Of a DNA stretch of 64,000 nucleotides, positions 1 through 8,655 are shown one piece after another. Both the position numbers and the translations under genes were made by a program. Under the pieces are notes generated by a model. That model was given only the letters and a program-made list of their open reading frames with translations. It was not told the DNA's origin and did not search any database. Positions within the stretch are counted from its first letter, which is position 1. Each line of letters opens with the position of its first letter. This stretch comes from Pseudanabaena mucicola FACHB-723 (GTDB lineage Bacteria; Cyanobacteriota; Cyanobacteriia; Pseudanabaenales; Pseudanabaenaceae), in NCBI RefSeq assembly GCF_014696385.1, contig NZ_JACJQB010000003.1:89120-153119 (forward strand), in the 5' to 3' direction.

Positions 1-1
1 G

Positions 2-2206
2 TTGTCAATCAAATTAATCATGGGGCGGTTAAGATTTATGTCTGCTAATTATTCCGAAACTTCTGTCGAATGGATGCAAATGCGATCGCAGATTTTGCAA
101 CCCTACCTCGTTACCAAGGCAGAACGGGGAATTATTGGTAAAAGCCGCTATGCCACACGTTTACGCCAACAAATCAAGCAAGCCAGTGAAGACCATCAAT
201 CGGTGCTGATTTTGGGTGAACCGGGATTAGATAAAGATAATATTGCCGCCCTGATTCATTTCAACTCTGCTAATCGGCGGGAATCGATCGCCAAAATCAA
301 TTGCAGTCTGATTCAAGCAAATGGCGCTGAGCTATTTGGGCGGACAGGGATGAATCAAGGTCTATTGGCATATTTGGGTAAGGGAACTTTAGTTTTAAAT
401 AATGTGCAGGAGTTGCCCAAGGAGCTAATTCCGCAAATCGAACAACTGCTAGAAAAGGGAACATTTAAGCCTGTTGGTAGTGATGAGTTGGCGAGCTGTG
501 AAGCAAGGATCATCATGGTTTCAGAGAAACAAAAGTCCTTACGCAATTCATTGATTCACCATTCCATTAAAGTGCCATCATTAAGGGTGCGAAAAGTTGA
601 TATTCAACCCCATGTGGAGTATTACATTAGTTTATTCTGTCGCGATCGCGGGATTCCTAAACCCACCATCACCGCCGAAGCCCTTCGCAGTCTCCAAAGT
701 TATGACTTTATCGGTAATTTACAAGAGCTACAACTTTTAGTCGAACGAGCGATCTTACAAGCACAGGGATCACAATCGCTAGACGAATCAGTATTTTGGG
801 CAACTCAACCCAAGGGTAAAAAGTTTCGCTTCAATCTGCTCAATGCCTATCCCAATCTTCGCAATTTCTTACGCAGTGATTGGTTTCCTACCCGTATCAA
901 CTATGGATTTACCTTAGGTTTTTTCGCGATTGTGGTCGCCACCCTATTTCTGGCACCCCAAACTCGCGATCGCAATATTGCTTTAAACATGTTTTGGGCA
1001 TGGTGGTGGCCCATAATTTTAATTGCTTTTCCCTTTGTCGGGAGGCTCTGGTGTTCTATCTGTCCATTCATGATTTATGGGGAGGTCGTGCAGAAATTAT
1101 CCCTATGGCTATTTCCCCGTCAACTGCAACCATGGAACCGAGATCTGTCTGAGCGATGGGGTGGCTGGTTTCTATTTGGTCTATTTGTAATCATTTATCT
1201 ATGGGAAGAGCTATGGGATTTACAAAATACTGCCTATCTGTCTGCCTATCTATTGTTACTAATTACCGCAGGTGCAGTGATTTGCTCACTCATTTTTGAG
1301 CGTCGATACTGGTGTCGCTACCTCTGTCCAATTGGTGGCATGAATGGATTATTTGCCAAGCTCTCGATGACCGAACTCCGCGCCCAGCAAGGAACTTGTT
1401 CGGCGGAATGTACCACCTATCAATGCTATAAAGGGGGCGCACAAAAAGGAGAAGGATTAGAAACCAATGGATGTCCGCTCTATTCTCATCCTGCCCAACT
1501 GCAAGAAAATCGCGACTGCGTGCTGTGTATGACCTGTCTCAAGGCATGTCCCCATCGATCGGTCGAGTTCAATCTTCGCCCTCCCGCGATTGAATTGTGG
1601 ACTACCCATATTCCCCGCACCTATGAAGTTGCGCTATTGCTATTACTGCTTGGTGGTGCATTTTTGCACCGATTGCCAGAGATTTCCCTCACATTGGGTT
1701 TATCTACTAGCTTTACACCATTCTTTCCCCATTTAGGTCTATCCATCACAATCTTGCTCATGACTGCGGCAATCCCTTTAGCGGCTCACCAAATAATGCG
1801 ATCGCTATATTGGTTCACTATCATTTTGAAAAAGAACTGTGAATCTTGGCAAATGCCGATCCCCCTCAATGTCTACAAGCCGAAACCCTTTATCCAAGTT
1901 GCCTACGGATATTTACCCCTCGCCTTAGGCGCAAATCTTGCCCATTATCTGCGTCTCTTTTTAGAAGAATCTGGTCGATTACTGCCCGTCACTTGGGCAA
2001 CTATTGGTCTTGATGGTGCAACATTACCAGTGGTCGTCGCACATCCTGCTGTCATTGCATTCTTACAGGCAGTCACCTTAATTTTTGCAGTATTGCTCAC
2101 ATGGATACTCACTCAAAAGATTGCCCGCCAACCTTGGCAATCACTGTTACCTCACCATGTCAGCACATTGCTTTTTGCGATCGCATTATGGACAATTGTT
2201 ATTTAA
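2..2206 (+). CDS. Degenerate sigma-54-type AAA+ domain fused to NosR/NapH-like membrane iron-sulfur protein
   Basis: Seen: residues about 40-255 follow the fold order of sigma-54 activator AAA+ domains, including the closing helical part (IGNLQEL). Walker A is GEPGLDKD (72-79). The usual Walker B Asp-Glu is Asn-Asn (LVLNNVQEL, about 130-138), and no GAFTGA loop is present. Residues 300-734 hold several membrane segments and a polyferredoxin-like cysteine set: CSIC (351-354), CRYLC (438-442), single cysteines at 466-491, and CVLCMTCLKACP (506-517), as in NosR/NapH/CcoG proteins. Known: such iron-sulfur membrane proteins carry electrons, and cyanobacteria are not known to have sigma-54. Inference: a membrane redox sensor or electron carrier whose AAA+ part binds but may not hydrolyse ATP. 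The frame opens with TTG at the window edge, so an N-terminal domain may lie upstream; ATG codons at 20 and 38 are other possible starts. Exact substrate unknown. Confidence 0.75.
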   Translation: MSIKLIMGRLRFMSANYSETSVEWMQMRSQILQPYLVTKAERGIIGKSRYATRLRQQIKQASEDHQSVLILGEPGLDKDNIAALIHFNSANRRESIAKINCSLIQANGAELFGRTGMNQGLLAYLGKGTLVLNNVQELPKELIPQIEQLLEKGTFKPVGSDELASCEARIIMVSEKQKSLRNSLIHHSIKVPSLRVRKVDIQPHVEYYISLFCRDRGIPKPTITAEALRSLQSYDFIGNLQELQLLVERAILQAQGSQSLDESVFWATQPKGKKFRFNLLNAYPNLRNFLRSDWFPTRINYGFTLGFFAIVVATLFLAPQTRDRNIALNMFWAWWWPIILIAFPFVGRLWCSICPFMIYGEVVQKLSLWLFPRQLQPWNRDLSERWGGWFLFGLFVIIYLWEELWDLQNTAYLSAYLLLLITAGAVICSLIFERRYWCRYLCPIGGMNGLFAKLSMTELRAQQGTCSAECTTYQCYKGGAQKGEGLETNGCPLYSHPAQLQENRDCVLCMTCLKACPHRSVEFNLRPPAIELWTTHIPRTYEVALLLLLLGGAFLHRLPEISLTLGLSTSFTPFFPHLGLSITILLMTAAIPLAAHQIMRSLYWFTIILKKNCESWQMPIPLNVYKPKPFIQVAYGYLPLALGANLAHYLRLFLEESGRLLPVTWATIGLDGATLPVVVAHPAVIAFLQAVTLIFAVLLTWILTQKIARQPWQSLLPHHVSTLLFAIALWTIVI

Positions 2207-2272
2207 AAATCATCCATATTTTTTATTTTTATAAGAATCTATAGAAACATCAGCACAATAAAAAAGTAAGAT

Positions 2273-2313
2273 CAAAAGAGATTTGCGGCGCGAAGCGCCG
2301 CAAATCTCTTTTG
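2273..2313. terminator. Perfect 19-bp hairpin, 3-nt loop
   Basis: Left arm 2273-2291, loop GAA, right arm 2295-2313, with no mismatch. It lies 67 bases after the stop of the iron-sulfur fusion gene. The arms are A-rich at the base and GC-rich at the apex (GCGC-GAA-GCGC). It is a member of the hairpin family described in the findings. Its outer arms end in CTTTTG, giving a short T run on both strands, so termination in either direction is plausible. Confidence 0.7.
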
Positions 2314-2453
2314 GTTTACACCTTAAAAATCTAATTAATATTAAATCTCAAACTATAACAACTTTAATTTTCAATAACTTTCAGGCATATTTGCCAATCC
2401 TGTAATATAGTGTCGATCAATACAAAACATGACAATAAAACTTAAATTAATCC

Positions 2454-3698
2454 ATGGGGCTAATCACTAATAGACTTACATCTTTAGTTTCCATCAAGCA
2501 ATTATGGCTACCAGCGCTGGTGGGAATACTCGCTGGAGCATGTAACAACACTTCTTCAAATACTTCGTCAATAGATGCATCTAAGGCTAATAAATTTGAT
2601 GTGGCAATGATTTTAGTTGGACGTAGAAATGATTCGGGATGGAATCAAGCGCATTATGAAGCTACACAATATGTAGTTGAAAAACAACCAGATATTCAGT
2701 TTAAGTATGTTGATCAAGTCAATCCTGGCGATCGTCCTAACCTCAAAGCTTCTGAAGTTGCTGATGATCTGATCGCCAAAGGTGCAAAGCTAGTAATTTT
2801 TAATTCCGATGACTTTAAAGACGACGCACTAGCCACTGCAAAAAAACATCCTAACGTTTCTATAATTCATTCCAGTGGCGACTACGCTTGGAAAGAAGGA
2901 AAGAACTTTAAAAATCAACCCAATCTGGGCAATGTCATGCCTCAAATCGAGTATGGCAAAATGATCGCAGGTTGTTCTGCCGCGCTTAGCTCCGAAACAG
3001 GCAAGATCGGTTATGTTGGCCCTGTAATTAATGATGAAACTCGTAGATTAGCATCGGCTAGCTATTTAGGTGCGCGATATTGCTGGCAAAACTATCGCAA
3101 AAAGAATCCCAATGATTTAACCTTTAAAGTCGTCTGGATTGGGTTTTGGTTCAATATTCCAGGCAAGACTCTTGACCCAAGTAAAGTAACTAGCGATTTT
3201 TACAACAGTGGTTTTGACGTAGTGTTAAGTGGTATTGATACCCCAGAAGTATCAATTCAAACCAAGAAAGCTGTAGAAGCTGGCAAAAAAGTTAAGTTCC
3301 TACACTATGACATCAAAACTGGTTGCAACCTCGCACCAGAGCTTTGTATCGGAGTTCCCTATTACAACTGGGGGCCTGCTTACCTTGAGCAAATCACTAA
3401 AGCTAAAGATGGGAAATTTACAGGCGAATTTATTTCAGGTGCGCCAGATTGGAAAGATTTAAACAATGTTGATACTTCAGCAGTTGGCTTTGTAAAAGGA
3501 AAAGCCCTAACCCCTGAAAATGACAAGTTATTAACAGGATTTATCACTGGTTTAGGCAATGGCAGCATCAATCTTTACAAGGGGCCTCTCAACTATCAAG
3601 ATGGCAGCCCTTTTCTCAAAGAGGGGGAGACTGCTACACCACAGCAAATTTGGTATTTCGGCAAACTATTGCAAGGTATTCAGGGAGCTAGCAAATAA
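2454..3698 (+). CDS. BMP-family ABC transporter substrate-binding lipoprotein
   Basis: A 414-residue BMP/Med family (PF02608) periplasmic binding protein. Seen: a hydrophobic signal ending in a lipobox-like LAGA-C with the lipidation cysteine at residue 30, a Ser/Thr/Asn-rich linker, then the family's opening strand (ILVGRRNDSGWNQAHYEA). Known: the family binds purine nucleosides or related ligands and delivers them to a membrane ABC permease; relatives include the Treponema TmpC/PnrA and Borrelia BmpA lipoproteins. No matching permease or ATPase gene is next to it, so its partners are elsewhere or it works as an orphan receptor. ATG at 2454 has no strong Shine-Dalgarno. A TAATAT -10-like box at about 2403 is a possible promoter. 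Ligand not determinable from the sequence. Confidence 0.85.
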   Translation: MGLITNRLTSLVSIKQLWLPALVGILAGACNNTSSNTSSIDASKANKFDVAMILVGRRNDSGWNQAHYEATQYVVEKQPDIQFKYVDQVNPGDRPNLKASEVADDLIAKGAKLVIFNSDDFKDDALATAKKHPNVSIIHSSGDYAWKEGKNFKNQPNLGNVMPQIEYGKMIAGCSAALSSETGKIGYVGPVINDETRRLASASYLGARYCWQNYRKKNPNDLTFKVVWIGFWFNIPGKTLDPSKVTSDFYNSGFDVVLSGIDTPEVSIQTKKAVEAGKKVKFLHYDIKTGCNLAPELCIGVPYYNWGPAYLEQITKAKDGKFTGEFISGAPDWKDLNNVDTSAVGFVKGKALTPENDKLLTGFITGLGNGSINLYKGPLNYQDGSPFLKEGETATPQQIWYFGKLLQGIQGASK

Positions 3699-3740
3699 TC
3701 ATAATAATTAAAACGATTAACTTTTTTATGATTAATTTGT

Positions 3741-3783
3741 CTATAAATCATCTCATAAATATAATTTATAGGATGGTTTATAG
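3741..3783. terminator. Imperfect AT-rich hairpin after the BMP gene
   Basis: Arms 3741-3760 and 3764-3783 pair over 20 positions with one clear mismatch and G-U wobbles. It begins 43 bases after the BMP stop. There is no long T run, so its role as a terminator is tentative. Confidence 0.4.
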
Positions 3784-3923
3784 GTGGACTCTAGATTAAT
3801 CTTGCAATCAGGCTTGTATAGTGAATACTTTTCATAATTATATGGGTATGATCTTATTCTAAATCTACAAATTAGATTTATACCCTTTAAAATCTATACT
3901 AAACATTTACCATAACCGTTTAA

Positions 3924-5111
3924 GTGGACACATCAACTAACACTCAACTTACGTTTATTCAAGATTTGAAACATCTCCATACGATGTTTCAAAAAGATAC
4001 TGGTGAAGTGGTGGTGACTGTAGCGGGCGAAGAACTACTTATTTGGAATATATATTTTTATCTTGGACGTTTGGTGTATGCCACAGGGGGGAATCATCGC
4101 GTTCGCAGATTGGTAAGAGCATTGCGTCAGCATTCTGAGAATGTGAATATTCAGGAGCTGCTTGATGCTGCTGACCCTAATATTGATGCGTGGGAAATTT
4201 CGGTGATTGAACACGCAATTCAATCTCAACAAATAACTACCGATCAAGCTCGATCAATTATCCAAACGAGTATTCATGAAGTCTTTTACAGCCTAAGTGA
4301 CCAAAAGAAAACTAAGGCAGCATGGAATTCCTTAGAATCTCTCAGTTTTAAGCCGATTGTGGCTTTGTCTACTGTCCAAACACTAGATAATGTTGCTGCG
4401 GCTCAGTTGCGATGGCAACAGGCTGGGTTATCCCATGTCCAGAATATGATTCAGGGATTTTCATTTGAACTGGCTCCCTACATTGCGAATCCAGATCAGC
4501 TAGATGTGATGGTTAAGGCTGAAGCAATTACCGAAAAAACCTACAAAACCCTCAAGAAGATCCTCAACGGCAAAAATACGCTGTGGGATTTGGCGATTTT
4601 GATGCACTGTTCAATGATTGCCGTCATGCGATCGCTATTACCCCTAGTGGTCGATGGAATTGTTGCTTTTAAGGAGGTTTCGGACTGGTCATCACTTAAT
4701 AAAAAAACACGTACTAGCGCAAAACCTGAAAGTAGCCGAGGACTAATTGCTTGTATTGATGATAGTCCACAGGTGGCTCTGGAAATGCGTAGTATTCTGG
4801 AGCCAATGGGCTATGAGGTTCTAGGAATTACTGATCCTTTACAAAGCGTAAGTACCCTATTACAAAGAAAACCAGATTTGATTTTTCTGGATTTAGTGAT
4901 GCCAAATACCAATGGTTATGAGTTGTGTACTTTCTTAAGAAAAACGACAACTTTCCAAGACATTCCCATTGTCATTCTCACAGGTCGGGATGGCATGATT
5001 GACCGAGTAAGGGCAAAAATGGCGGGATCTTCAGATTTCTTAAGTAAACCGCCAGACCCTACCAAGGTTTTGCAGATTCTCGGTAAGTTTCTACCAGTGG
5101 AAACAAAATAG
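3924..5111 (+). CDS. PatA/PixG-type response regulator, first gene of chemosensory operon
   Basis: A 395-residue two-part protein. Residues about 1-255 match the cyanobacterial PatA-like N-terminal region (DUF4388-type start, then a helical part). Residues 273-395 are a CheY-like receiver: acidic pair D279/D280, phospho-acceptor D323 in FLDLVMP, Thr in ILTG, Lys in SKPP. It has no DNA-binding output domain. Known: PixG/TaxP1 and PilG in Synechocystis have this architecture and link CheA signalling to type IV pilus motors in phototaxis; PatA in Nostoc affects heterocyst pattern. Neighbours: followed in order by CheY, CheW, two receptors and CheA, all plus strand. The frame starts at GTG 3924; no good Shine-Dalgarno is visible, and a TATACT box lies at 3895-3900. 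Confidence 0.88.
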   Translation: MDTSTNTQLTFIQDLKHLHTMFQKDTGEVVVTVAGEELLIWNIYFYLGRLVYATGGNHRVRRLVRALRQHSENVNIQELLDAADPNIDAWEISVIEHAIQSQQITTDQARSIIQTSIHEVFYSLSDQKKTKAAWNSLESLSFKPIVALSTVQTLDNVAAAQLRWQQAGLSHVQNMIQGFSFELAPYIANPDQLDVMVKAEAITEKTYKTLKKILNGKNTLWDLAILMHCSMIAVMRSLLPLVVDGIVAFKEVSDWSSLNKKTRTSAKPESSRGLIACIDDSPQVALEMRSILEPMGYEVLGITDPLQSVSTLLQRKPDLIFLDLVMPNTNGYELCTFLRKTTTFQDIPIVILTGRDGMIDRVRAKMAGSSDFLSKPPDPTKVLQILGKFLPVETK

Positions 5112-5169
5112 TTTGCTTAATAACACTTGATTCAAAAACGATTAAAAAACATAAGGAAATAGCTTAGAT

Positions 5170-5535
5170 ATGAGTATGATCTTGGTCGTCGAAGACACAA
5201 TGACTCAAGCAGAAATTATTACAGGTGGCTTGAAGAATGCTGGCTTTATTACGGTTTTAGCGATGAGTGGTGATGAAGCTAGGGCAAAAATTAGCCAACA
5301 GAAACCCAGTGCGATTATTTTGGATGTAGTTTTGCCAAATGAGAGTGGATTTGAGTTGTGTCGAGATTTGAAGGATAAGCCTGAAACTAAAGATATTCCC
5401 GTTATTCTTTGCTCAACCAAGAGTGGTGAGATGGATAAATTTTGGGGTATGAAGCAGGGAGCTTCGGCTTATCTGACTAAGCCCGTTGATGTGGCGGAAT
5501 TGGTTCGCACAATTAAATTACTAGTGAAAGATTAG
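5170..5535 (+). CDS. CheY-like single-domain response regulator (PixH/PilH type)
   Basis: A 121-residue stand-alone receiver. Seen: acidic pair E8/D9, phospho-acceptor D52 in ILDVVLP, conserved Thr83, and Lys104 in LTKP. No output domain. Known: PixH and PilH in cyanobacterial motility operons act as a phosphate sink or second output beside the PatA-type regulator. It lies 58 bases after that gene and 13 bases before the CheW gene. ATG 5170 is preceded by AAGGAAA at suitable distance, which supports the start. Confidence 0.9.
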   Translation: MSMILVVEDTMTQAEIITGGLKNAGFITVLAMSGDEARAKISQQKPSAIILDVVLPNESGFELCRDLKDKPETKDIPVILCSTKSGEMDKFWGMKQGASAYLTKPVDVAELVRTIKLLVKD

Positions 5536-5548
5536 GATTGCGATCGCT

Positions 5549-6085
5549 ATGGCTAATCAGATCGTTGAAAGTCAAACAAAATCGACGGGGCTTGTTGGTG
5601 CTCGACCGCAAAACTCTAGGGAGAATGACCAGTTTTTGACGTTTACGCTTGCTTCAGATCAGCAGGGTTTGTTGCCCACAAGTCAATTATTAGAAATTGT
5701 CAGAGTTGATTTGTCAGAGATAACTGCGATCGCAGGTTTGTCGCCTAGTGTGATGGGTATATATAACTGGCGTGGCGATGTGACTTGGGTTGTTGATTTA
5801 GCTAGCCTATTGGGATATGCACCTCTGTATACCCAAGCATACAGACTCAAAAAATTTCAAGATAAGTGCCACGTTCTATTTTTGAAGAGTCAGGACATGG
5901 TGATTGGAATAGCTGTACAGCAAGTTGGTCAAGTGATGAAATGCGACAGCTCAAAACTGCAAAAGTCAGGGATTTCATTTAGTAATCCCATCTTGGCAGA
6001 TGTTTGCCATGGTTACTGGCTCAACCCTGACAACGAAGCGCTGTTGGTGCTAGATGGTCATGCAATTATGCGAAATGTGCAATAA
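5549..6085 (+). CDS. CheW-like adaptor (PixI/PilI type)
   Basis: A 178-residue single CheW domain. The N-terminal 30 residues are polar and probably disordered. The domain then runs from FLTFTLASDQ, through a core with GIYNWRGDVTWVVDLASLLG, to the C-terminal strand (EALLVLDG). Known: CheW/PixI couples methyl-accepting receptors to the CheA kinase at the pole or membrane array. It lies 13 bases after the CheY gene in the same operon, so translation is likely coupled. A HIP1 octamer directly precedes the ATG. Confidence 0.9.
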   Translation: MANQIVESQTKSTGLVGARPQNSRENDQFLTFTLASDQQGLLPTSQLLEIVRVDLSEITAIAGLSPSVMGIYNWRGDVTWVVDLASLLGYAPLYTQAYRLKKFQDKCHVLFLKSQDMVIGIAVQQVGQVMKCDSSKLQKSGISFSNPILADVCHGYWLNPDNEALLVLDGHAIMRNVQ

Positions 6086-6195
6086 CTCTGTTTGCCCAAT
6101 ATTTTTAATGGAGTTTGTAGTTTTTATATAAGTTTTTATATTTTCCGTGTTTCTAGATTTTTTAAGAAATTTGAATAACTTGAGGAGACAAACCA

Positions 6196-8520
6196 ATGCT
6201 AACCCAAAACAACGCGTCCGCCAATGAAGAAGCCAGTGGGTCAATTTCAATTGGAGATTTAGGAACGGAACTAGAGGAGGTTCTAATTGATGACGATAGC
6301 TTATTTCAGTCTGAGCCAAAACCGAGGAAAATCAAATGGCGATCGCTGACCTTACGCACTAAAGCCACATTACTAGCAATTGCGATTAGTACAGTGCCTG
6401 TGGTTCTCATTGGTGGTGTGGCGGCTTATCTATCTAGTGTGTCCCTAGAAGAAAGAATTCGGGCAACACAACTACAGAAAACTAATGCGATCGTCGATAA
6501 AATTAATCGCTTTGTGTATGAGCGGTATGGTGACATTCAAGTGTTAGCAGCTCATCCCATTATCACGAATTCTAAGGTACAGGCAGTTTTGCCCCAGACA
6601 GAAAGAGAAGCTGTACTCAATGACTATACTGCAACTTACGGAGTCTATGACCTAGTTGCTTTTGCAAATCTAAATGGGATCACCACAATTCGCTCCACGT
6701 CTACCCAAGACCCCAACGCTAGCATTAAAGATAGTGACTTCTTTAAAAATGTAATTGCCAAAGGAACTCCATTTATTACGCAGCCAGTGCAGTCTTCCAC
6801 TGACAAAAGTGTCAGTTTAATCATAGCTGCGCCAGTAAAAGAAAATGGCACAGATAAGTTGATTGGGGTAATGCGATCGCAAATTCCTGTTGATCGTCTG
6901 AGTGAAATTGTCGAAGGAAGTATCACTGAGCAGGATGAGTACCATATTCTTGATGGTAATGGCAAAATCATTCTCGCTAAGGAAAAATCTCAAGAGAACC
7001 GCCAAGCTCAAGATGACTTTCCTAAACTCGCTGCCGCAATCAATGCTAAAACCACCACAACCGAGCAACTAGTCGATCAATTTAATGGTAAAGAGCAAGT
7101 CGTAACCTATGTACCATTATCCACCTATCGCAATATGCCTAATCTCAATCTGGGGATTTTAATTGCGCTCGATGTTGACTTTGCATTTAGATCTAACAGA
7201 GATATCATCATCGCTTTTGCCACAGGTACAGGCTTAACCGCTCTAGTCGTCGGTTTCCTTGCGACCTTATTGGTTAATCGGGGCTTGAAGCCAATTCAGA
7301 ACGCTGCGGATGTGGTTACCAAAATTGGTCAGGGTGATCTAGATACGCGCATGGAAGTAGCCAGTGAAGATGAGCTAGGCATCTTGTCTATCAACATCAA
7401 CGCGATGGCAGAGCAGCTCAAATACCTCAGTGACATCCAACAGCAGGAAGCGGAAAGGTTGGAAAATGCACGTCAAGAAGCTAGGGCAGAAGCCGATGAA
7501 CGGGCGGAGCAACAAAGACAGGAAAAAGAATTCTTGCAGCGTCGAGCTTTGGAATTGTTGATGGAAGTAGACCCCGTTAGTCGTGGTGACTTGACGATTC
7601 GGGCAAACGTAACTGCTGACGAAGTTGGCACGATCGCCGACTCCTATAATGCGATTATCCGTAACCTTCGTAAACTGGTAATGGAAGTACAAGACGCTTC
7701 TACCTCTGTAAGCCAAACTGCAACCAGTAAAGAAATGTCAGTGCGATCGGTATCTAATGAAGCGCTGAAGCAGTCAGAATCGATTAACTCGGCACTTCAA
7801 GAAGTTAAGTTAATGGCAGAATCGAGCCGAGGCGTGGAAAACAAAGCAAAACAAGCAGAACAGGAAATGCAAGTGACTGTGACCTTCCTACAAGAGGGGA
7901 ATGAAGCCATGAACCGCACAGTGGAAGGGATTTCCGAAATTCGCGAAACTGTGTCAGAAACAGCGAAGAAGGTAAAACGTTTAGGTGAAACCTCTCAAAA
8001 GATTTCGCGGATTGTCAACTTGATTAGTAACTTTGCTGCCCAAACCAACCTGTTGGCACTGAATGCCGCGATTGAGGCAGCTCGTGCTGGTGAAGAGGGT
8101 CGCGGTTTTAGTGTCGTTGCCGAAGAAGTCCGAGACCTAGCTGAACAATCAGCCGCATCGACAGCGGAAATCGAACAACTTGTGGAAGAAATTCAAGCCC
8201 AAACCAATGAAGTCGTATCGGCAATGGAAACAGGTACAGAACAAGTTGTGATGGGTACAAAACTAGTCCAAAATGCCCGTGAGAAATTGAATCAAATTGC
8301 GACGGTTAGTAGACAAGTTAACTCGATTGTGCGCGAAATTGCGATCGCAGCAGATATGCAAACCCAAACCTCGGATCGGATGGGCGAAACCATGCAGGGT
8401 ATCGCGGCAATTGCTGAAGATACATCGAAACAATCAGAGGATGTAGCAAAGTCCTTCGCAGAATTGCTGCAAGTTGCTCAAGACTTACAGGTGAGCGTTG
8501 CTCAGTTCAAGGTCGCCTAA
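6196..8520 (+). CDS. Methyl-accepting chemoreceptor, Cache type, first of tandem pair
   Basis: A 774-residue receptor. Seen: polar N-terminus, membrane segment 57-79, an extracytoplasmic region of about 250 residues resembling a dCache sensor, second membrane segment about 336-359, a HAMP domain, a coiled-coil linker rich in Glu/Arg/Gln, a second HAMP-like segment ([16 protein letters not shown]), and the signalling hairpin around 620-650 ([16 protein letters not shown]). Unlike Synechocystis PixJ it has no bilin-binding GAF domain, so it should sense a small periplasmic ligand rather than light directly (inference). A Shine-Dalgarno-like GAGGAGACA precedes ATG 6196. It shares its C-terminal half with the next gene, indicating duplication. 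Confidence 0.9.
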   Translation: MLTQNNASANEEASGSISIGDLGTELEEVLIDDDSLFQSEPKPRKIKWRSLTLRTKATLLAIAISTVPVVLIGGVAAYLSSVSLEERIRATQLQKTNAIVDKINRFVYERYGDIQVLAAHPIITNSKVQAVLPQTEREAVLNDYTATYGVYDLVAFANLNGITTIRSTSTQDPNASIKDSDFFKNVIAKGTPFITQPVQSSTDKSVSLIIAAPVKENGTDKLIGVMRSQIPVDRLSEIVEGSITEQDEYHILDGNGKIILAKEKSQENRQAQDDFPKLAAAINAKTTTTEQLVDQFNGKEQVVTYVPLSTYRNMPNLNLGILIALDVDFAFRSNRDIIIAFATGTGLTALVVGFLATLLVNRGLKPIQNAADVVTKIGQGDLDTRMEVASEDELGILSININAMAEQLKYLSDIQQQEAERLENARQEARAEADERAEQQRQEKEFLQRRALELLMEVDPVSRGDLTIRANVTADEVGTIADSYNAIIRNLRKLVMEVQDASTSVSQTATSKEMSVRSVSNEALKQSESINSALQEVKLMAESSRGVENKAKQAEQEMQVTVTFLQEGNEAMNRTVEGISEIRETVSETAKKVKRLGETSQKISRIVNLISNFAAQTNLLALNAAIEAARAGEEGRGFSVVAEEVRDLAEQSAASTAEIEQLVEEIQAQTNEVVSAMETGTEQVVMGTKLVQNAREKLNQIATVSRQVNSIVREIAIAADMQTQTSDRMGETMQGIAAIAEDTSKQSEDVAKSFAELLQVAQDLQVSVAQFKVA

Positions 8521-8655
8521 TCTCCTCAATCCGATAGATTCTCCATTCATTTTTGAGAACTCAAGGAGATTTATAAAAGTAAGTTCTCTTGATTAAATAT
8601 GGAATTTAGGGAATCTAAACTTATCCAATATTGAATATCTGTCATAGAGCGCATT

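Noticed and set aside
880..1152. 90-codon frame inside the first gene
   Set aside because: It is a shadow frame of a well-supported membrane protein with no ribosome site or recognisable product.
2..2206. Calling the first gene a nitrous-oxide reductase regulator (NosR) or NapH
   Set aside because: Only the cysteine-rich membrane module matches; there are no nos or nap genes nearby, and the AAA+ part is foreign to those proteins.
6196..8520. PixJ-type bilin photoreceptor
   Set aside because: No GAF domain with a chromophore cysteine is present in either receptor; the sensor region is periplasmic and Cache-like.
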